64,000 nt of DNA from Phoenix dactylifera (taxonomy: Eukaryota > Streptophyta > Magnoliopsida > Arecales > Arecaceae). Both the position numbers and the translations under genes were made by a program. Below, one piece after another: positions 1 to 11,627 of the stretch. The notes under the pieces were generated by a model. The model was not told the origin of the DNA. It did no database searches and worked only from the letters and a program-made list of their open reading frames with translations. The DNA lies in the NCBI RefSeq assembly GCF_009389715.1, contig NC_052399.1:29087146-29151145 (forward strand), written 5' to 3'. How positions within the stretch are numbered: position 1 is the first letter of the stretch; every line of letters starts with the position of its first letter.

Positions 1-39
1 ACAAAAACACCCTTCGTATCAGGCCATCCTATCCTCTCC

Positions 40-365
40 ATTTTGCTCTTTATTTTCTTTTTCTCCTCGCAAATTTCAACTCATTTTTTGCTATTAAATT
101 CTAAAAGAAATCCCCATTAGATCACCCGATCTTAAATCTATCTCATAAGGACCAAAAAGATTTGATTTTGTTCATTAATTCAAAGGGAGAAGATCCCCTC
201 TTTGTTTCTCTCTTCATTCTCTCATTCTCCTCCACAATTTCAATCCATTTTTCATTATTAAATTCTAAAAGAAATCCTCATAAGATCATTTGATCCTAAA
301 TCCATCTCACAATTTTTGGTTATTAATCCGGAGAAGAGAGATCCCCCTCTCCATTTTCCTCCAAA
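40..365. repeat. Imperfect tandem duplication, ~164 bp period
   Basis: Two adjacent diverged copies are seen. The phrase ATTAAATTCTAAAAGAAATC occurs at 93 and again at 257, each followed by a related 'GATCA..TGATC/CGATC..TAAATC.ATCTCA' stretch and preceded by 'CAATTTCAA(T/C)C'. A third partial match (GGAGAAGA..GATCCCCCTCT) near 331 echoes the one near 186. The sequence is non-coding and of unknown origin. Confidence 0.6.
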
Positions 366-1040
366 AAGGTGAAGTGCACGATGTTGGGTTACAAGAGAGC
401 TATATGCATACGTTAGTCCTATTTTTCTCGTGCTTTTCTTCTTTTTTAAGGTATGTTGGTGATTGAAATGGGAGCAAGTTAAAGTTGAGAATTTGAGGGG
501 GATTTATTAGAAAAATTTAATATTTTTGTGGGTGCTATAGAATTTTAGGATTTAAGTTTGGAGCTTTTTTGATATACTAAAGAAAGGATTTATGAATTGT
601 TTGGATCTAAAAAATATTTCTTTTACATTATTATCTAATTTCTGCTTGATGGATTGGGAATATATCAAGCTTTTCATCTAAATTTGTTCTCTTTTTTTAA
701 ATCTTTTCTCCCCTTCTATTTAAAGCTTTTGGCAATGGAAGAACATTCGCCATACAACTCTAATAGCAAACTAGAGCCCGACTTTCCTTTTGATGTTGCC
801 ACAAAGAATTGAATTTAGATTTTTGGATTCCATATTTATTTGTGAGGCTTTTTGGAGGATGATTTTAAGAATTTTTCTGGTCTATATTCGATTCCGATTT
901 GGGCTTTTCTTAGAAATTTGGAAAGGATCAGATGGTTGGCGATTGCTGGATCATCATCAAGGGATAACCTGTATTTGTTTTTTCAAAAAACAAAAAGAGA
1001 GTCTTGCCATGGTTGGGGTTTCTGCTAATTAGGGTCGAGC
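366..1040. other. Non-coding stretch, no gene recognised
   Basis: AT-rich sequence with only short open frames that lack codon bias or family similarity. The pyrimidine-rich DNA at the window edge could be the leader or first intron of a gene lying to the left, but nothing proves this. Confidence 0.4.
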
Positions 1041-1300
1041 GTTGCGCCTAGCGTCGACACTGGGCATCCGCCAAGAGAGATTCACGTGGAAATCGCCGGG
1101 GGCCTACCGATGGCGATGTCTCACCCTGGGACTCTGTAGTCTGTACCCGAATGTCAGAGTCCGGTCCGCATCACGTGGCCCTCATCAGATCCATGGAGGA
1201 GACCTCGACACCACACCCGTCCGATCGATGTGCCCCCCAAAGGACAAATGCGCTCCAAACTTGGGGGGCCCCGGTCGCGGGTGGGTGCGCCGCTTCGATC
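1041..1300. other. GC-rich island with two CACGTG G-box cores
   Basis: The stretch is clearly more GC-rich than its surroundings. It contains CACGTG at about 1084 and about 1173 and ends in a (CT)n tract. The frames open here are short and mutually overlapping, and none resembles a known protein. It may be a promoter or transcription-start region of a gene that lies outside the window or has decayed. Confidence 0.3.

Positions 1301-1303
<3 letters not shown>

Positions 1304-1333
<30 letters not shown>
1304..1333. repeat. (CT)n microsatellite
   Basis: About 15 uninterrupted CT units, directly preceding the 92-bp tandem duplication. Confidence 0.95.
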
Positions 1334-1335
<2 letters not shown>

Positions 1336-1343
1336 CAACCGAC

Positions 1344-1529
1344 TCCTATAATTGACTCTCTCTGAAGAAATATTTGCAATTCGTGTTGTGATTTATTCTA
1401 ATGCCGACACGTATACATCTATACTTTATTTGTGGTCCTATAATTGACTCTCTCTGAAGAAATATTTGCAATTCGTGTTGTGATTTATTCTAATGCCGAC
1501 ACGTATACATCTATACTTTATTTGTGGTC
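1344..1529. repeat. Perfect 92-bp tandem duplication
   Basis: The 92 bases 1344-1435 are repeated without a mismatch at 1436-1527, and the next two bases (TC) start a third copy before the match ends. No transposon ends are visible. Complete identity in non-coding DNA implies either a very recent duplication or an assembly artefact. Confidence 0.97.
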
Positions 1530-2596
1530 GCTTGGACGCTTTCCGATGGGACCCAACTCGTTCCAAGTCCGAGAAAGTTGGACCCAACCCAAGCTAACAA
1601 TCTTACACGAGACATGCAGGACCTAAAATGGCAACAAAATGCGGCTTGAATTATTTACTTCAACAAAATGCAGGACCTAAGTAGCAGTGACCAAAGCTTG
1701 CACACATTTGGCATCTTATTATACCTTTGCCCCTAGGGCTGGTGGAGGAAAAGTCTTAAGCTCAAGAAGCCCTTTGGTTTTCAGGAAAAATAAAAACGAA
1801 ACGTAGTGTCGCCAATAAAAAAAAAATAGAGAAATAACTTTTGTTTAGTTAGAGTTTTTAAAGAAAAAAATAAAAATTCATGGAAGACAAGAAAAAACTA
1901 CTTTTTTTTTCTTTTCAAAATTACTTTTAAGCTATCAAAATCTATTAATATATTTTTTTTCTTTATTAAAAGTATAATAGGTATTTCATATAATTTTTTC
2001 AAAATATAAATGCTTAACTAAATATAAGCCACTCTGTAATGTGTCACTTTTTTATTATTAATCAAATATACTAAAATTATTTTTTAAGCATCATAAATTA
2101 ATTTTTTAGAAAAAATATTTTAGTGAAAAAAAAAATTTCTACCAAAAATGAGTTCTGATTTAATTGGAAAGGGTCTAGTTTAAGCCCGCTCGGTCCCATC
2201 TAATTCCACACAGGCGCTGCAATTATAATGGGAAAGTGTGATAGCACGTGAGAGAAGAGAGAATGCTCCCGATGTTGCACATGAGACCAAGTCTCCCAAA
2301 TTAGCTTAGCACGTGTAAAATATAGTAAATTATAAGTGAGGACTCCATTAAATGTTGGCTGATGTTTTTAGCAAGAAGCTTTTGTGACTGGGTTACCTGA
2401 TTCTTTTTAAGGATTTAAGGAAAATGCTTAGGTAAAGAGGGGCTATTAACTTTTTTAATCATTTATCCCATAACTCTCTTTGCAAAATTTTGCCCGGAGA
2501 ACATCCAGGTAATCGTCTCCCAAAAATTTATTCATTATTAATTTTATCACCATCACGCATGTGATGTTGATCATGAAACACCTGGTGTTATAATTC
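1530..2596. other. AT-rich intergenic DNA
   Basis: Poly(A)/poly(T)-rich with no coding signal. G-box cores (CACGTG) occur near 2245 and 2310, but no associated gene is visible. Confidence 0.4.
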
Positions 2597-2844
2597 AGAA
2601 AGAGTGAGGATGCAAATGAGTCAAATTGACCTGTGACCCGGCTTGATTAGATCCGATCCGACCCATTTTACCCATGGGGCTGGATTGGGTTCTAAAATTG
2701 GACCCATTTTATTTTCAGGGCCGGTTCTGGGTTTTTTGAATTCGAAGCCGACCCTGATATGATCCATTTGAAATTTCAGCAATTTTAGATTTCCAACCCT
2801 ATGATCCAACCCGACCTAATTTGAACCCGCTAAACCATTTAGGC

Positions 2845-2935
2845 TCCTGGGTCGCAGTGGTATAGGCCTAGCTGACGAGCTGGTGCTTAAGTCCCAGCCG
2901 AAAGTCTTAACTCTCTATTCCTAATCGTTGTTCTG
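2845..2935 (+). mobile_element. Possible tRNA-related SINE head
   Basis: The sequence GTCGCAGTGGTATAGG resembles a tRNA A box and is followed about 30 bp later by TGCTTAAGTCCC, which resembles a degenerate B box. Spacing is right for an internal Pol III promoter. No 3' tail or target duplication was identified, so this is a weak call. Confidence 0.3.
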
Positions 2936-3821
2936 AAATTGACAGTTAGTAGAAATATTGAATAATATAAGGATATCGAGCTTTATGGTGGTCTCAAACT
3001 GTGTGGTTGCATTTTTCCATGAAGGTAAGTGGCTTAGGTAGGAGATTGGTGCTCATTAGAAGTATGAATGCTTTCATTAATTACATGTAGCCGGGATGAA
3101 ACCAGAAGAAAAGAAAAAGAAAATATGTATGGAAGAATTTATTTTTTTTAAAAGAAGAAGAAGCAATAGATGCAGCAACATGTGCTAGCATTGATATTGC
3201 ATATCTAATCAACTTTAAAAAAAAACCAGTAAATGCCACTAATATCAAAAATAGGTGAAGGTCTATAAGTTTATTCTACTTATCTGGCAATGTGAACCCA
3301 ACCTTTTAGTGTCATTGGGTCGTGGCTTTGTTTGGTGTTAGATTCAATGGTAGTAAGGCTTTCGCTGGTAGCTTGAGCCTCGTGAGTTTTTGTTCTATGC
3401 AACTTGCTGCTTTGGTTTAATGAACTAATAGTGGGTCAATAAATAGCTAATAATATCTGAACTCAGTTTATACTTGAACTCAATTATGTCAGCTTGTGCT
3501 AATAATATCTCAAGCATGTTTTACGTATTAAATATGACAAATATTAACCCATTTTTAAACAAAACAAATATTTATTCATTATCTATATACAATAGCATTT
3601 GATTTCTATATCTCTATCGGTCTTATTTTGAGGATGTGAAAATTTCTTAGATACAGTTATTTGCGGTGTAAACAAAGTTATTAGAGTATTAGTTTATATC
3701 CTTACTCGGATCTGAACCAGACCTGACCTAGATCTGAATTTTTTGGGCTGGGACCGTGTTATACATGGACCCGACCCAATCCGAATGATCCATTGGGTTA
3801 AAAATTGTAGCTGTGGACCTA

Positions 3822-5063
3822 AATAGAATGATCTATATCATTTCGAAAAACACTTTTCGATCGGTTGGTCGCATTGCAAGAAAAGTCGCGCTTAAAGAAA
3901 GCTCCTACCGCGCCAGAGATGAGATCACTTTCAAGGAAAGAGATAACTTGAAAGACTTTCCAGCGCCCACCAACAACAGCAGCAGATCCAGAGGCAGTTC
4001 CAGTCCTTGTCGCAGCGCAGTAGTTAGTAGGTGATCCAACACCAGAGAGAAAAGACGCAGCAGATTCATATACTGACCTTAGTGATATAGATCCATACCT
4101 AGGTACAGAACGAGGATCAAACAAGTTTCTTGCTATAAGTTCAAGGGATTAGCTCCCCTCTTCTTGTCCAGTCACCATTCAGAGTGGGGGACTGCGAAAG
4201 TCAATTCGGGAAGGAACCTGTAAACTAGTTTCGTTCCTTGCTGACAAGCCTTGCTGACGGCAAGATCTACACACGAAATACAGAAGAAGGGTTAGGAACA
4301 ATGAACCAAGAATTTGCTCACATCCCTTGTGGAATACGTCGACTTTTTCTTCTTGCAACATCGAAAGCAGTACTCCCCCCCAAAAGGGCAGCGGATTCGG
4401 TTACCATTTAATAAGGTCGCCCCTTACTCTATTCCTTGACAGGAATAGCGGGACGGTTACCTATCGATTGAACCCTTCCTCGAAAGCGTTGCGGAATTAC
4501 CTATCTTTCGGAGCCGCTTCCCCTGTAGTTGTCAGCTCGTTCTTGACAATTAAGGGTCCTGCCCTTGGGACCTACAACAAAAAATCAAACCTTTACTTTC
4601 ATTTTTCTTCTTTTTGGAGGGTCCAACTCGATTCAAAGACGAACAACTTCCATTATCCTTTTAGGTTCTATATTCTGTCTTTCTGCAAGAAGCCCCAAAT
4701 CCTTGATTTGGCCAGGAAACAAAGCACTGCTTTGGGCCCAGGAAGCGAAGGGAATGAGCTCGGCTGCTTCTCCTCCGACCTTGTTCTATTGGGTCGCCGG
4801 GGACGGAGGCGTCTGGCGTTGAGGCATGACGGTCTGCATCATAGCCAGTATCTGTTCCATCTTGGCATTCAGATCAGCGATTTGGCGATCTTTTTCTTCC
4901 AGCTGGGCCTGCATACGTGCCAGCATACTGTCCACATCCTCCTGTCGTACAGGTGCTTCGGTTTGTTCTGGAGAGCTTCCCTGGCCTTGGCAGTGCGTCG
5001 GGTTATCGATCCTTCTTTTTCGGCGTGGGTGAAAATAGAAGCGTAGATCCCTTCCTTCTTCTG
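3822..5063. other. Probable mitochondrial DNA insert (NUMT)
   Basis: The segment is markedly more GC-rich than both flanks and has the word usage of plant mitochondrial intergenic DNA. Both borders carry a related phrase: ATTGGGTTAAA followed by GGACCTAAA(T/C)A occurs at about 3792-3822 and about 5079-5122, so the insertion may have duplicated roughly 40-50 bp of host sequence. No complete mitochondrial gene is recognisable. The 239-codon plus-strand frame inside it has no family resemblance and is probably fortuitous. A rearranged nuclear repeat is the main alternative. Confidence 0.45.
4786..5063 (-). mobile_element. Gag-like fragment of an LTR-retroelement (fossil)
   Basis: A minus-strand frame encodes a short acidic coiled-coil segment, including the run ARMQAQLEEKDRQIADLNAK, in the style of the N-terminal leader of plant Gypsy-type gag proteins. 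It is an isolated fragment with no LTR or polymerase beside it. It lies inside the organelle-like insert and may have travelled with it, since plant mitochondrial genomes carry retroelement pieces. Confidence 0.35.
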
Positions 5064-5188
5064 ACTTAACCCGATCTTTTATTGGGTTAAATCTGAGTCC
5101 CACATTAGGACCTAAACAAGAAATTAGATTGGATCGGGGTCACTCATGACCCGGTCCGACCAGACCGATTTGCACCCCTAAGAAAGAG

Positions 5189-6267
5189 AGAGAGAGAGAG
5201 TTCACAACAAACAAGATAACCCGTTACCTAATTCTAATGATTCCAAATTTAACTTTTGGATTTTAGCCCCTCTGGATCTAAACCAATGCTTCCATGGATT
5301 AATAAAGACAAATAGGTGATATTCATTTATCTTAAACTAGATTTAATATGTTTTAGCCAACCAATTGTAACTTGCTTTGGTCTAACCCATCACACATCAA
5401 TTGAGTTGCGTCTAACTAAACTTACTTTAACCCAACCTAATCAAACCTGAGCTAGCACGACTCCATCAGCTTTTTTCCTTTGTTCGGTGAGAAGAGGTCA
5501 AGTCCCATTACAAACAATTAAACAAACAATGACATACATTACCATTAGAAAGATAAATAATAAGCAAGAGAGGGAAATCAAAGAGCCAAAGTATCAGCTG
5601 CTATTAACTCACAAGGCCATAGGCTGATAGAATCTGCAATTGAAAATACTTTTTTTTTTTTTAATTACATATCTGGAAATTATTTTTTTAATAACATAAT
5701 TATAATAATATAATATAAAAAAATAAGGTGTTGTCGGAAGGGTCTTGTGAAGGTGTTCACATTTTCCTCAGACTCAGGACACGTGAGCCCCACCTGGCCT
5801 GAGAATGCGGTCCTTCTTTTGCGCTATAAGAACACGTGATCGACGTCCGCTTCCTCTTGATTACTATGTTAACGCACCCAACCAGCGCTATGACAATGAT
5901 CATGACTATTCCCCGTTCTACACGGCATGCTTATCCATCTTAACCTAAATCTGAGCCCAGACCTTCAGACCAAGTCAGCTATTCCAACAAAGACAGGGAC
6001 GCGGACCGACACTCTGCATCGAGAGGCAAACAGAGCTTCAGACTGGATTGCCTTCTTTATTGCTAGACACTCCGAAGAGTTCATTTGAACAAATGCAATA
6101 GATATACCTTCTTTCTTGTATCTTTTGCTTTCTCTTTATTTGGCTGGCTGTACCCATATTAGAGCTATATAAAATATCGTTTTTACTAGGAAAAAAAAAG
6201 ATCGACACTCTTCTTAATTGAACCCCTCCCTTCTTACATGAACTTCCATTCATGATTTTTCTAATTG
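5189..6267. other. Intergenic DNA with a paired G-box segment
   Basis: No gene is recognised. Between about 5778 and 5838 a locally GC-rich patch contains two CACGTG cores (GACACGTGAG and GAACACGTGATC) about 50 bp apart, which looks like light/ABA-type promoter sequence. No convincing reading frame follows on either strand before the tandem array. Confidence 0.35.
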
Positions 6268-7408
6268 TATTTTTATTCTGTTGGTTGTATTTATGGGTGA
6301 TATTCAGTTGTAAAGTCTATCAATTTTTCCGTCTTCGGTAGCAATGTTTGTACCAAAAAAAGCTTATGAATTTTTCATGGTCAATACATATCTCTCTTGA
6401 GAAATTATATATCATACACTGTATGCATCATATGACACCATATGCATCATATAATAGTGCACCATAGCCAATCATCTTATTTTTTTTAACATATATATGG
6501 GTTTCATTCACCATATTTATTCTGCTGCTTGTATTTACGCGTGATATCGAGCCGTAAAGTCATCAATTTTTTCCGTCTTCGGCAGCAATGTTTGTACCAA
6601 AAAAAGCTTATGAATTTTTCATCAATACGTATCTCTCTTGAGAAATTATATCATACACTATTTACATCATATGGCACCGTATGCATCATATAATGGTGCA
6701 CCATAGCCAATTATCTTGTTTTTTTAACATATATATGGGTTTTATTCACCATATTTATTCTGCTAGTTGTATTTACGGGTGATATTGAGTTGTAAAATCA
6801 TCAATTTTTTCCGTCTTCAGCAGCAATGTTTGTACCAAAAAAAGCTTATGAATTTTTCATCAATACGTATCTCTCTTGAGAAATTATATCATACACTATT
6901 TACATCATATGGCACCGTATGCATCATATAAAGGTGCACCATAGCCAATCATCTTATTTTTTTTAACATATATATGGGTTTCATTCACTATATTTATTCT
7001 GCTGGTTGTATTTACGCATGATATCGAGCCGTAAAGTCATCAATTTTTTCCATCTTCGACAGCAATGTTTGCACCAAAAAAAGCTTATGAATTTTTCATC
7101 AACACATATCTCTCTTGAGAAATTATATCATACACTATTTACATCATATGGCACCATATGCATCATATAATGGTGCACCATAGCCAATTATCTTGTTTTT
7201 TTAACATATATATGGGTTTCATTCACCATATTTATTCTGCTGGTCGTATTTACAGGTGATATTGAGTTGTAAAGTCATCAAATTTTTCATCTTCGACATT
7301 AACGTTTTTACGAAAAAAACTTATGAATTTTTCATCAATACATATCTCTCTCGAGAAATTATATCCTACACTGTATGCATCATAAGACACCGTATGCATC
7401 ATATAACG
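6268..7408. repeat. Tandem array, ~239-bp units arranged as ~477-bp A/B dimers
   Basis: Five successive units are phased on the phrase GTGATAT at 6297, 6541, 6779, 7018 and 7256 (spacings 244, 238, 239, 238). Units 1, 3 and 5 read GATATT(C/G)AGTTGTAAA, while units 2 and 4 read GATATCGAGCCGTAAAG. The T-rich spacer alternates in step (CATCTTATTTTTTTT versus TTATCTTGTTTTTTT). The array is therefore an alternating dimer, the layout of satellite higher-order repeats, in a short block. The fifth unit ends near 7408 where the flanking sequence diverges. Confidence 0.9.
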
Positions 7409-10400
7409 TACGCACGTCTCGATGAACGGCCTACATGGAAGAAGACAGAGTTGTTTGGCATGGTGCATGGTCAAGCTAGGGTACTTGTAGGCTCCATGTA
7501 TGATAAAGATGGGGGGAAAGAAAACAAAATGCATCACATGCGTATGGTTGCTCGTCAAAGCTCTCGAAATTTTGGCCACTATTAATTCCAGCACGTGCTA
7601 GAGTTCAGAAGGTTCCTGTATGGTCGCTAGTTAAATAGTCCTTATCCATTTTAACTAGCCAAACACCCTAACGTTTTGGTTGGTCAGTCGATGCCACCTA
7701 ACTTGTTAACCATGGTTAAAGATATTTTGGAGGATCACTTTTTTCTCCCCATTTTGAACCTTCTCCTCTCACCATTTTATCTTATTTATTATTATAATTT
7801 TTGTCTATGGTTAACTATCTAATTCACATCCCTCTAATTTTACCTATCCATTTTAGCCCCCTTCTTCTCTGTTTTCTTTTCGAAAGAAAAAAAAAAAAAC
7901 CCTGCCTTTATGTCCTTATAGTTCAGAGAATGGCCTTTAACCATTTAACCATATCTTTTTAACTAGACCGTATTTTTGCTATCTCAGCAAAAAGGACTAG
8001 TTAAATGAGTAGCAGCCAAAAGATATTGTCTTTATATTTTTACATAAATTGACAAATGATGGTTAAATTTGGCTGAAGTTATCAACTACCATGTAGCCTA
8101 TCTAGCAAGGGATCGAGGGCTTTTTCCTATTTTGTTGAATAATTATACTAATGACCTCTTGAACTTTTGTCTTCATTGAACATCTATCATGCCATTTATT
8201 TTGCAAAGAAACTAAATTTATAGCAAAAGCAAACATGAATATAAGAACACTAGGATAAACTTTGTTCAACTTATTGGCTACAACTATAAGCGAAGATAAT
8301 TAAAGAAAATGGTAAAGAAAGTAAATAGAGGAGAAAACCCTAATTACAAAAATTTTGAATCTCACAAGCTCTTCAAACCCCTAAATAAAAATGCACCTCA
8401 AATGCCTTGGAACACGCAATATATATATATGTGTGTGCGCGCACGCATGTGTGCTTGCTAGGGCCGATCCAATCCTTAGGCAACTTAGGCGGTCGCCTAA
8501 GGCCCCGGCCCAAAGAAGACTTTTCTGTGAGTTCTCTTTAGCCCGGCCCACTGTAGGAAGTGCCTTAAACACAAAACGGCCTTAGGCCTCCAAATATATT
8601 GGGCCGCTCCTTGTGCTTGTGTGTGTGGACATCTCAAAAAATTTCAAACCTTTGTGCCCTCCAGTAAGCCCAGCCTTCGAGTTGAGGGACTGAGTAGAGA
8701 GGCCATTATAGCAATATATCCTCTAATTAAAAAAAAACACCACAGCACCATCAAAAGCATAGTTGGAGGAGGGATAATTTCTTGCAATATCAGCTCCTAA
8801 GATTATATCTTGCATGGAAAGAGAAATGTGGAATGAAAGTTTTTGTCCAAGATAGGAATAAAAAGTCTTGCTTGCAATGAAACTACCATAATGATTTTTT
8901 TTTTTTACATCTTTCTAGTTTTTCAGCTTCTCGACTTAAAAGAGCTAAAGATACTTCAAATGATTAGTGACATTTGACCAAAAAGAGTTCATGGATTATG
9001 GGAGCAATTGTTTGATTCTTTTCAAAGCCTCTGCGGGCCTTGAGTTGCAAATCTGCAGTATTTCACTAGATGTTATCAATCATAAGTTTCGTTAATCAAG
9101 ATTGACAGATAACAATTTACGATGGTATTTTTTTTTTATAGAAAGAGATGGTAAAACAGTGAATGAAATGAAAGGACTAGTTTGCTTCTATATTTCGGGT
9201 GAAAGAAATAAGCATATTTGGCTTCGCTTTGACTGCATGCAAGGTGCACCAACTGCACTAAAGGCTTTTGATGACATTCCAACGAATTATCCACTCATTG
9301 CCGTACGCTCGCGTGGGAAAGAACACCAAAAACAAGAAAAGGGTAAAAGGAATTAAAAATATAAATAGATAAAGAAAATCCAAAGATTCTCTACACATAA
9401 AAAAAAATTATATATCTATATATATGTTAAGATTAGGAAGAATATTTTTCATCTTTTGCTCAAGGGGGCAAAAAGTGGTACTGTCCAAGCAAGCGCTTGA
9501 ATTTTTGTTACCTTTTTAAATACTCTTCTACGTCCTCTCTTCTACGGTCTACATGAAACATACTACATGACTTAACCTCAAAAATTGTCCAATTAGCAGC
9601 TAACTATTTTTTGATTCGTACTTGACCTCCCTTTCCTCCGCACAACTCCCACAATGATTTGTGGGCCAATACATAAGGTGCGCTCACTTGTAAAATTTTT
9701 GATTGAATCAAGTCGACCGCTAAGCTGGTGGATCGGTCCAATCATGAACCAATATACGCAAATACATCTATATTGCTCCATTTTTTATTTTTTATTTATT
9801 TTTATGTATGTTTGTTGATTGTTAGATTAGTCTACCGTCGAGCTAGTGGATCTGATCCAACCAATAATTTCTCCAGTCAGCCACTCATACAAGCTTTGGA
9901 TGCTGTAACAATGGTGCTACCAGCGGGGAAATACATGCTAGTAATCCATGGATGAATTACTCAATGTAGAGTGCCAGTACAATTTTGCAAAGAAAAGAAA
10001 AAGGAAGGGAAGCTTTTCCCATTTTATGGAAGAGGTAGTTATCATTTTGGGACCACAAAAGGATGAGCTCTCTGGAAGGTCAGAAGGCGCATGCTCTTGA
10101 AACTTTTCCTATCCAGACACTAGGACCTATTTTGCAACATTTCCATGGCCAAAATGAAAAGGCCTCTTCAACTGATCTGTAAAGGAATGTGTGAACTTAT
10201 AAAAATGATAATGTTGCGTAAAAGTTGGTATATAATGTTGCGAGCAGGCTGATATGCAGACTAGATGGACCAATTGGAGCATAATGAGTTGCATATCTCA
10301 TTTCATCAAGTGATTTCTTATCAGAACATCAGACTAATTGAAAATCCGACCATGTCATGTTATTTACATACTATCTCATAGCAAGGTGTACGGCAATACA

Positions 10401-11627
10401 TATTATGTTATACTGTTTTGCATCCATAAATCATGATTGATATGAAGACGTACCATGGCAGCATGCGACCGGACAATCTTGTACTATAATATTTGAAATC
10501 TTAATCAGATTAACTATAATTAATATCATTAAGTTTTAGGTAATCCAAATAAAAAGTGCCATATTTTCTTTTAAACATTAGATGAAAGAAAGATATATTC
10601 CAATATTTCTTGGTAATTCTATAGCAATTGTTCCATAGGTTATTCACATTAGGAGATGCTACATGGATAATTACCACAAATGTTATTTGTTTAATAGCTT
10701 AATTTAGATAAAGCATTTAATTGGTACATTTTCAATCTTTTAATGCCATCAGCATGAACAATGTTATTACTCTTTCAAGTACCACCTGTGGATTCCATTT
10801 CCCTAGTAAAAAGCTGCAAATTTTAAATCTGTAAACAGGGCACAGGGATTGAATCGCCATGGCAGCAATTACAACCATTGATAAAAACTGTCATAGATTC
10901 TTATAATAATCATAATAAACTATTATGAAGACAAAAAGGGTATTATGCTTCCCCGAAAACCTAATTATAGGTTCTTCTCTCCATCGGAACTATAGGACCG
11001 TTATGCTTCTTACTAAATAAAATAAGTATACCTATTCATCTTTCTACACTCTTGTTACTGCAAGGTTTTCCATGCACAACCACATAACATCTTAGAAAGG
11101 TCGAGAGATGTATTCGTTTTAAGTTTTCGATACAAAGTTCACATCATAGAGCTTGTATTTCATACTCTAGTACTGTCACATTCCAGCTGTTTAACATATA
11201 TTGCCACATTGGGCATCACACGCATACATGTCCACAACCTGATAGAGCAGCACAAAATCTGGTACACCATTAAAGTAGCTGTCATCTGAAACCATGGTAC
11301 AACGGGGTTTCTTTGCGGAGAAATTACAGATAACATGGAATAAAAGCATCTCCCCTGCTCTTCCAAATTCCAACATGCATCCAGGAAGTTCTCTCTGAGA
11401 CTATCATCTGCAAAATTAATTATTCAAGAATTTTGAGGGCAGAGAACAGAGTGCTGCAAGACCATCTATCACCTGATATTCCAAAAAAAAATATGAAAAA
11501 TTGAAAACTCGGTATGTACAAGCCAGGGGGATGAAAAAACTTGGGTACAGATCCTTGACAGAACGATCACTGCCAAAGAATAACCCAGCACTCCTCCCAT
11601 CTGGAAAATGGAGAGTGAACAAATTTT
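7409..11627. other. Intergenic DNA, no gene recognised
   Basis: AT-rich, with scattered open frames up to about 84 codons, none with recognisable similarity. A GC-richer patch at about 8460-8610 (words such as CCTTAGGC..CCCGGCCC) looks like a dispersed-repeat fragment. A related phrase, AGTC(G/T)ACCG..GCT(G/A)GTGGATC, occurs at about 9709 and 9826, suggesting a small diverged direct repeat. The last few hundred bases before 11628 are probably the 3' UTR of the polygalacturonase gene. Confidence 0.35.

Larger units (their letters stand above)
2605..5180. mobile_element. hAT-like non-autonomous element carrying nested insertions
   Basis: The candidate ends are TGAGGATGCAAATGAGTC on the left and, reversed, TAGGGGTGCAAATCGGTC on the right. 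They form an imperfect terminal inverted repeat. Both ends are bordered by the same 8 bp, AGAAAGAG (2597-2604 and 5181-5188), as expected for hAT transposons. The outer parts are rich in GACCCGACCC-type words typical of this class of plant repeat. The middle carries a SINE-like piece and a long organelle-like insert, so the element is much longer than usual. The right flank runs into an AG-rich tract, so part of the 8-bp match could be chance. Confidence 0.5.

Noticed and set aside
4327-5046. 239-codon plus-strand open frame
   Set aside because: It lies wholly in the organelle-like insert, has no protein-family resemblance, overlaps the antisense gag-like fragment, and reads like stop-poor GC-rich non-coding DNA.
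6268-7408. CRISPR-like array
   Set aside because: Units are about 239 bp, similar along their whole length rather than short repeats with unique spacers, and the DNA is plant nuclear; this is a satellite-type tandem repeat.
9102-9356. 84-codon plus-strand frame in the intergenic region
   Set aside because: Begins in AT-rich low-complexity DNA, has no recognisable motif and no splice or promoter context.
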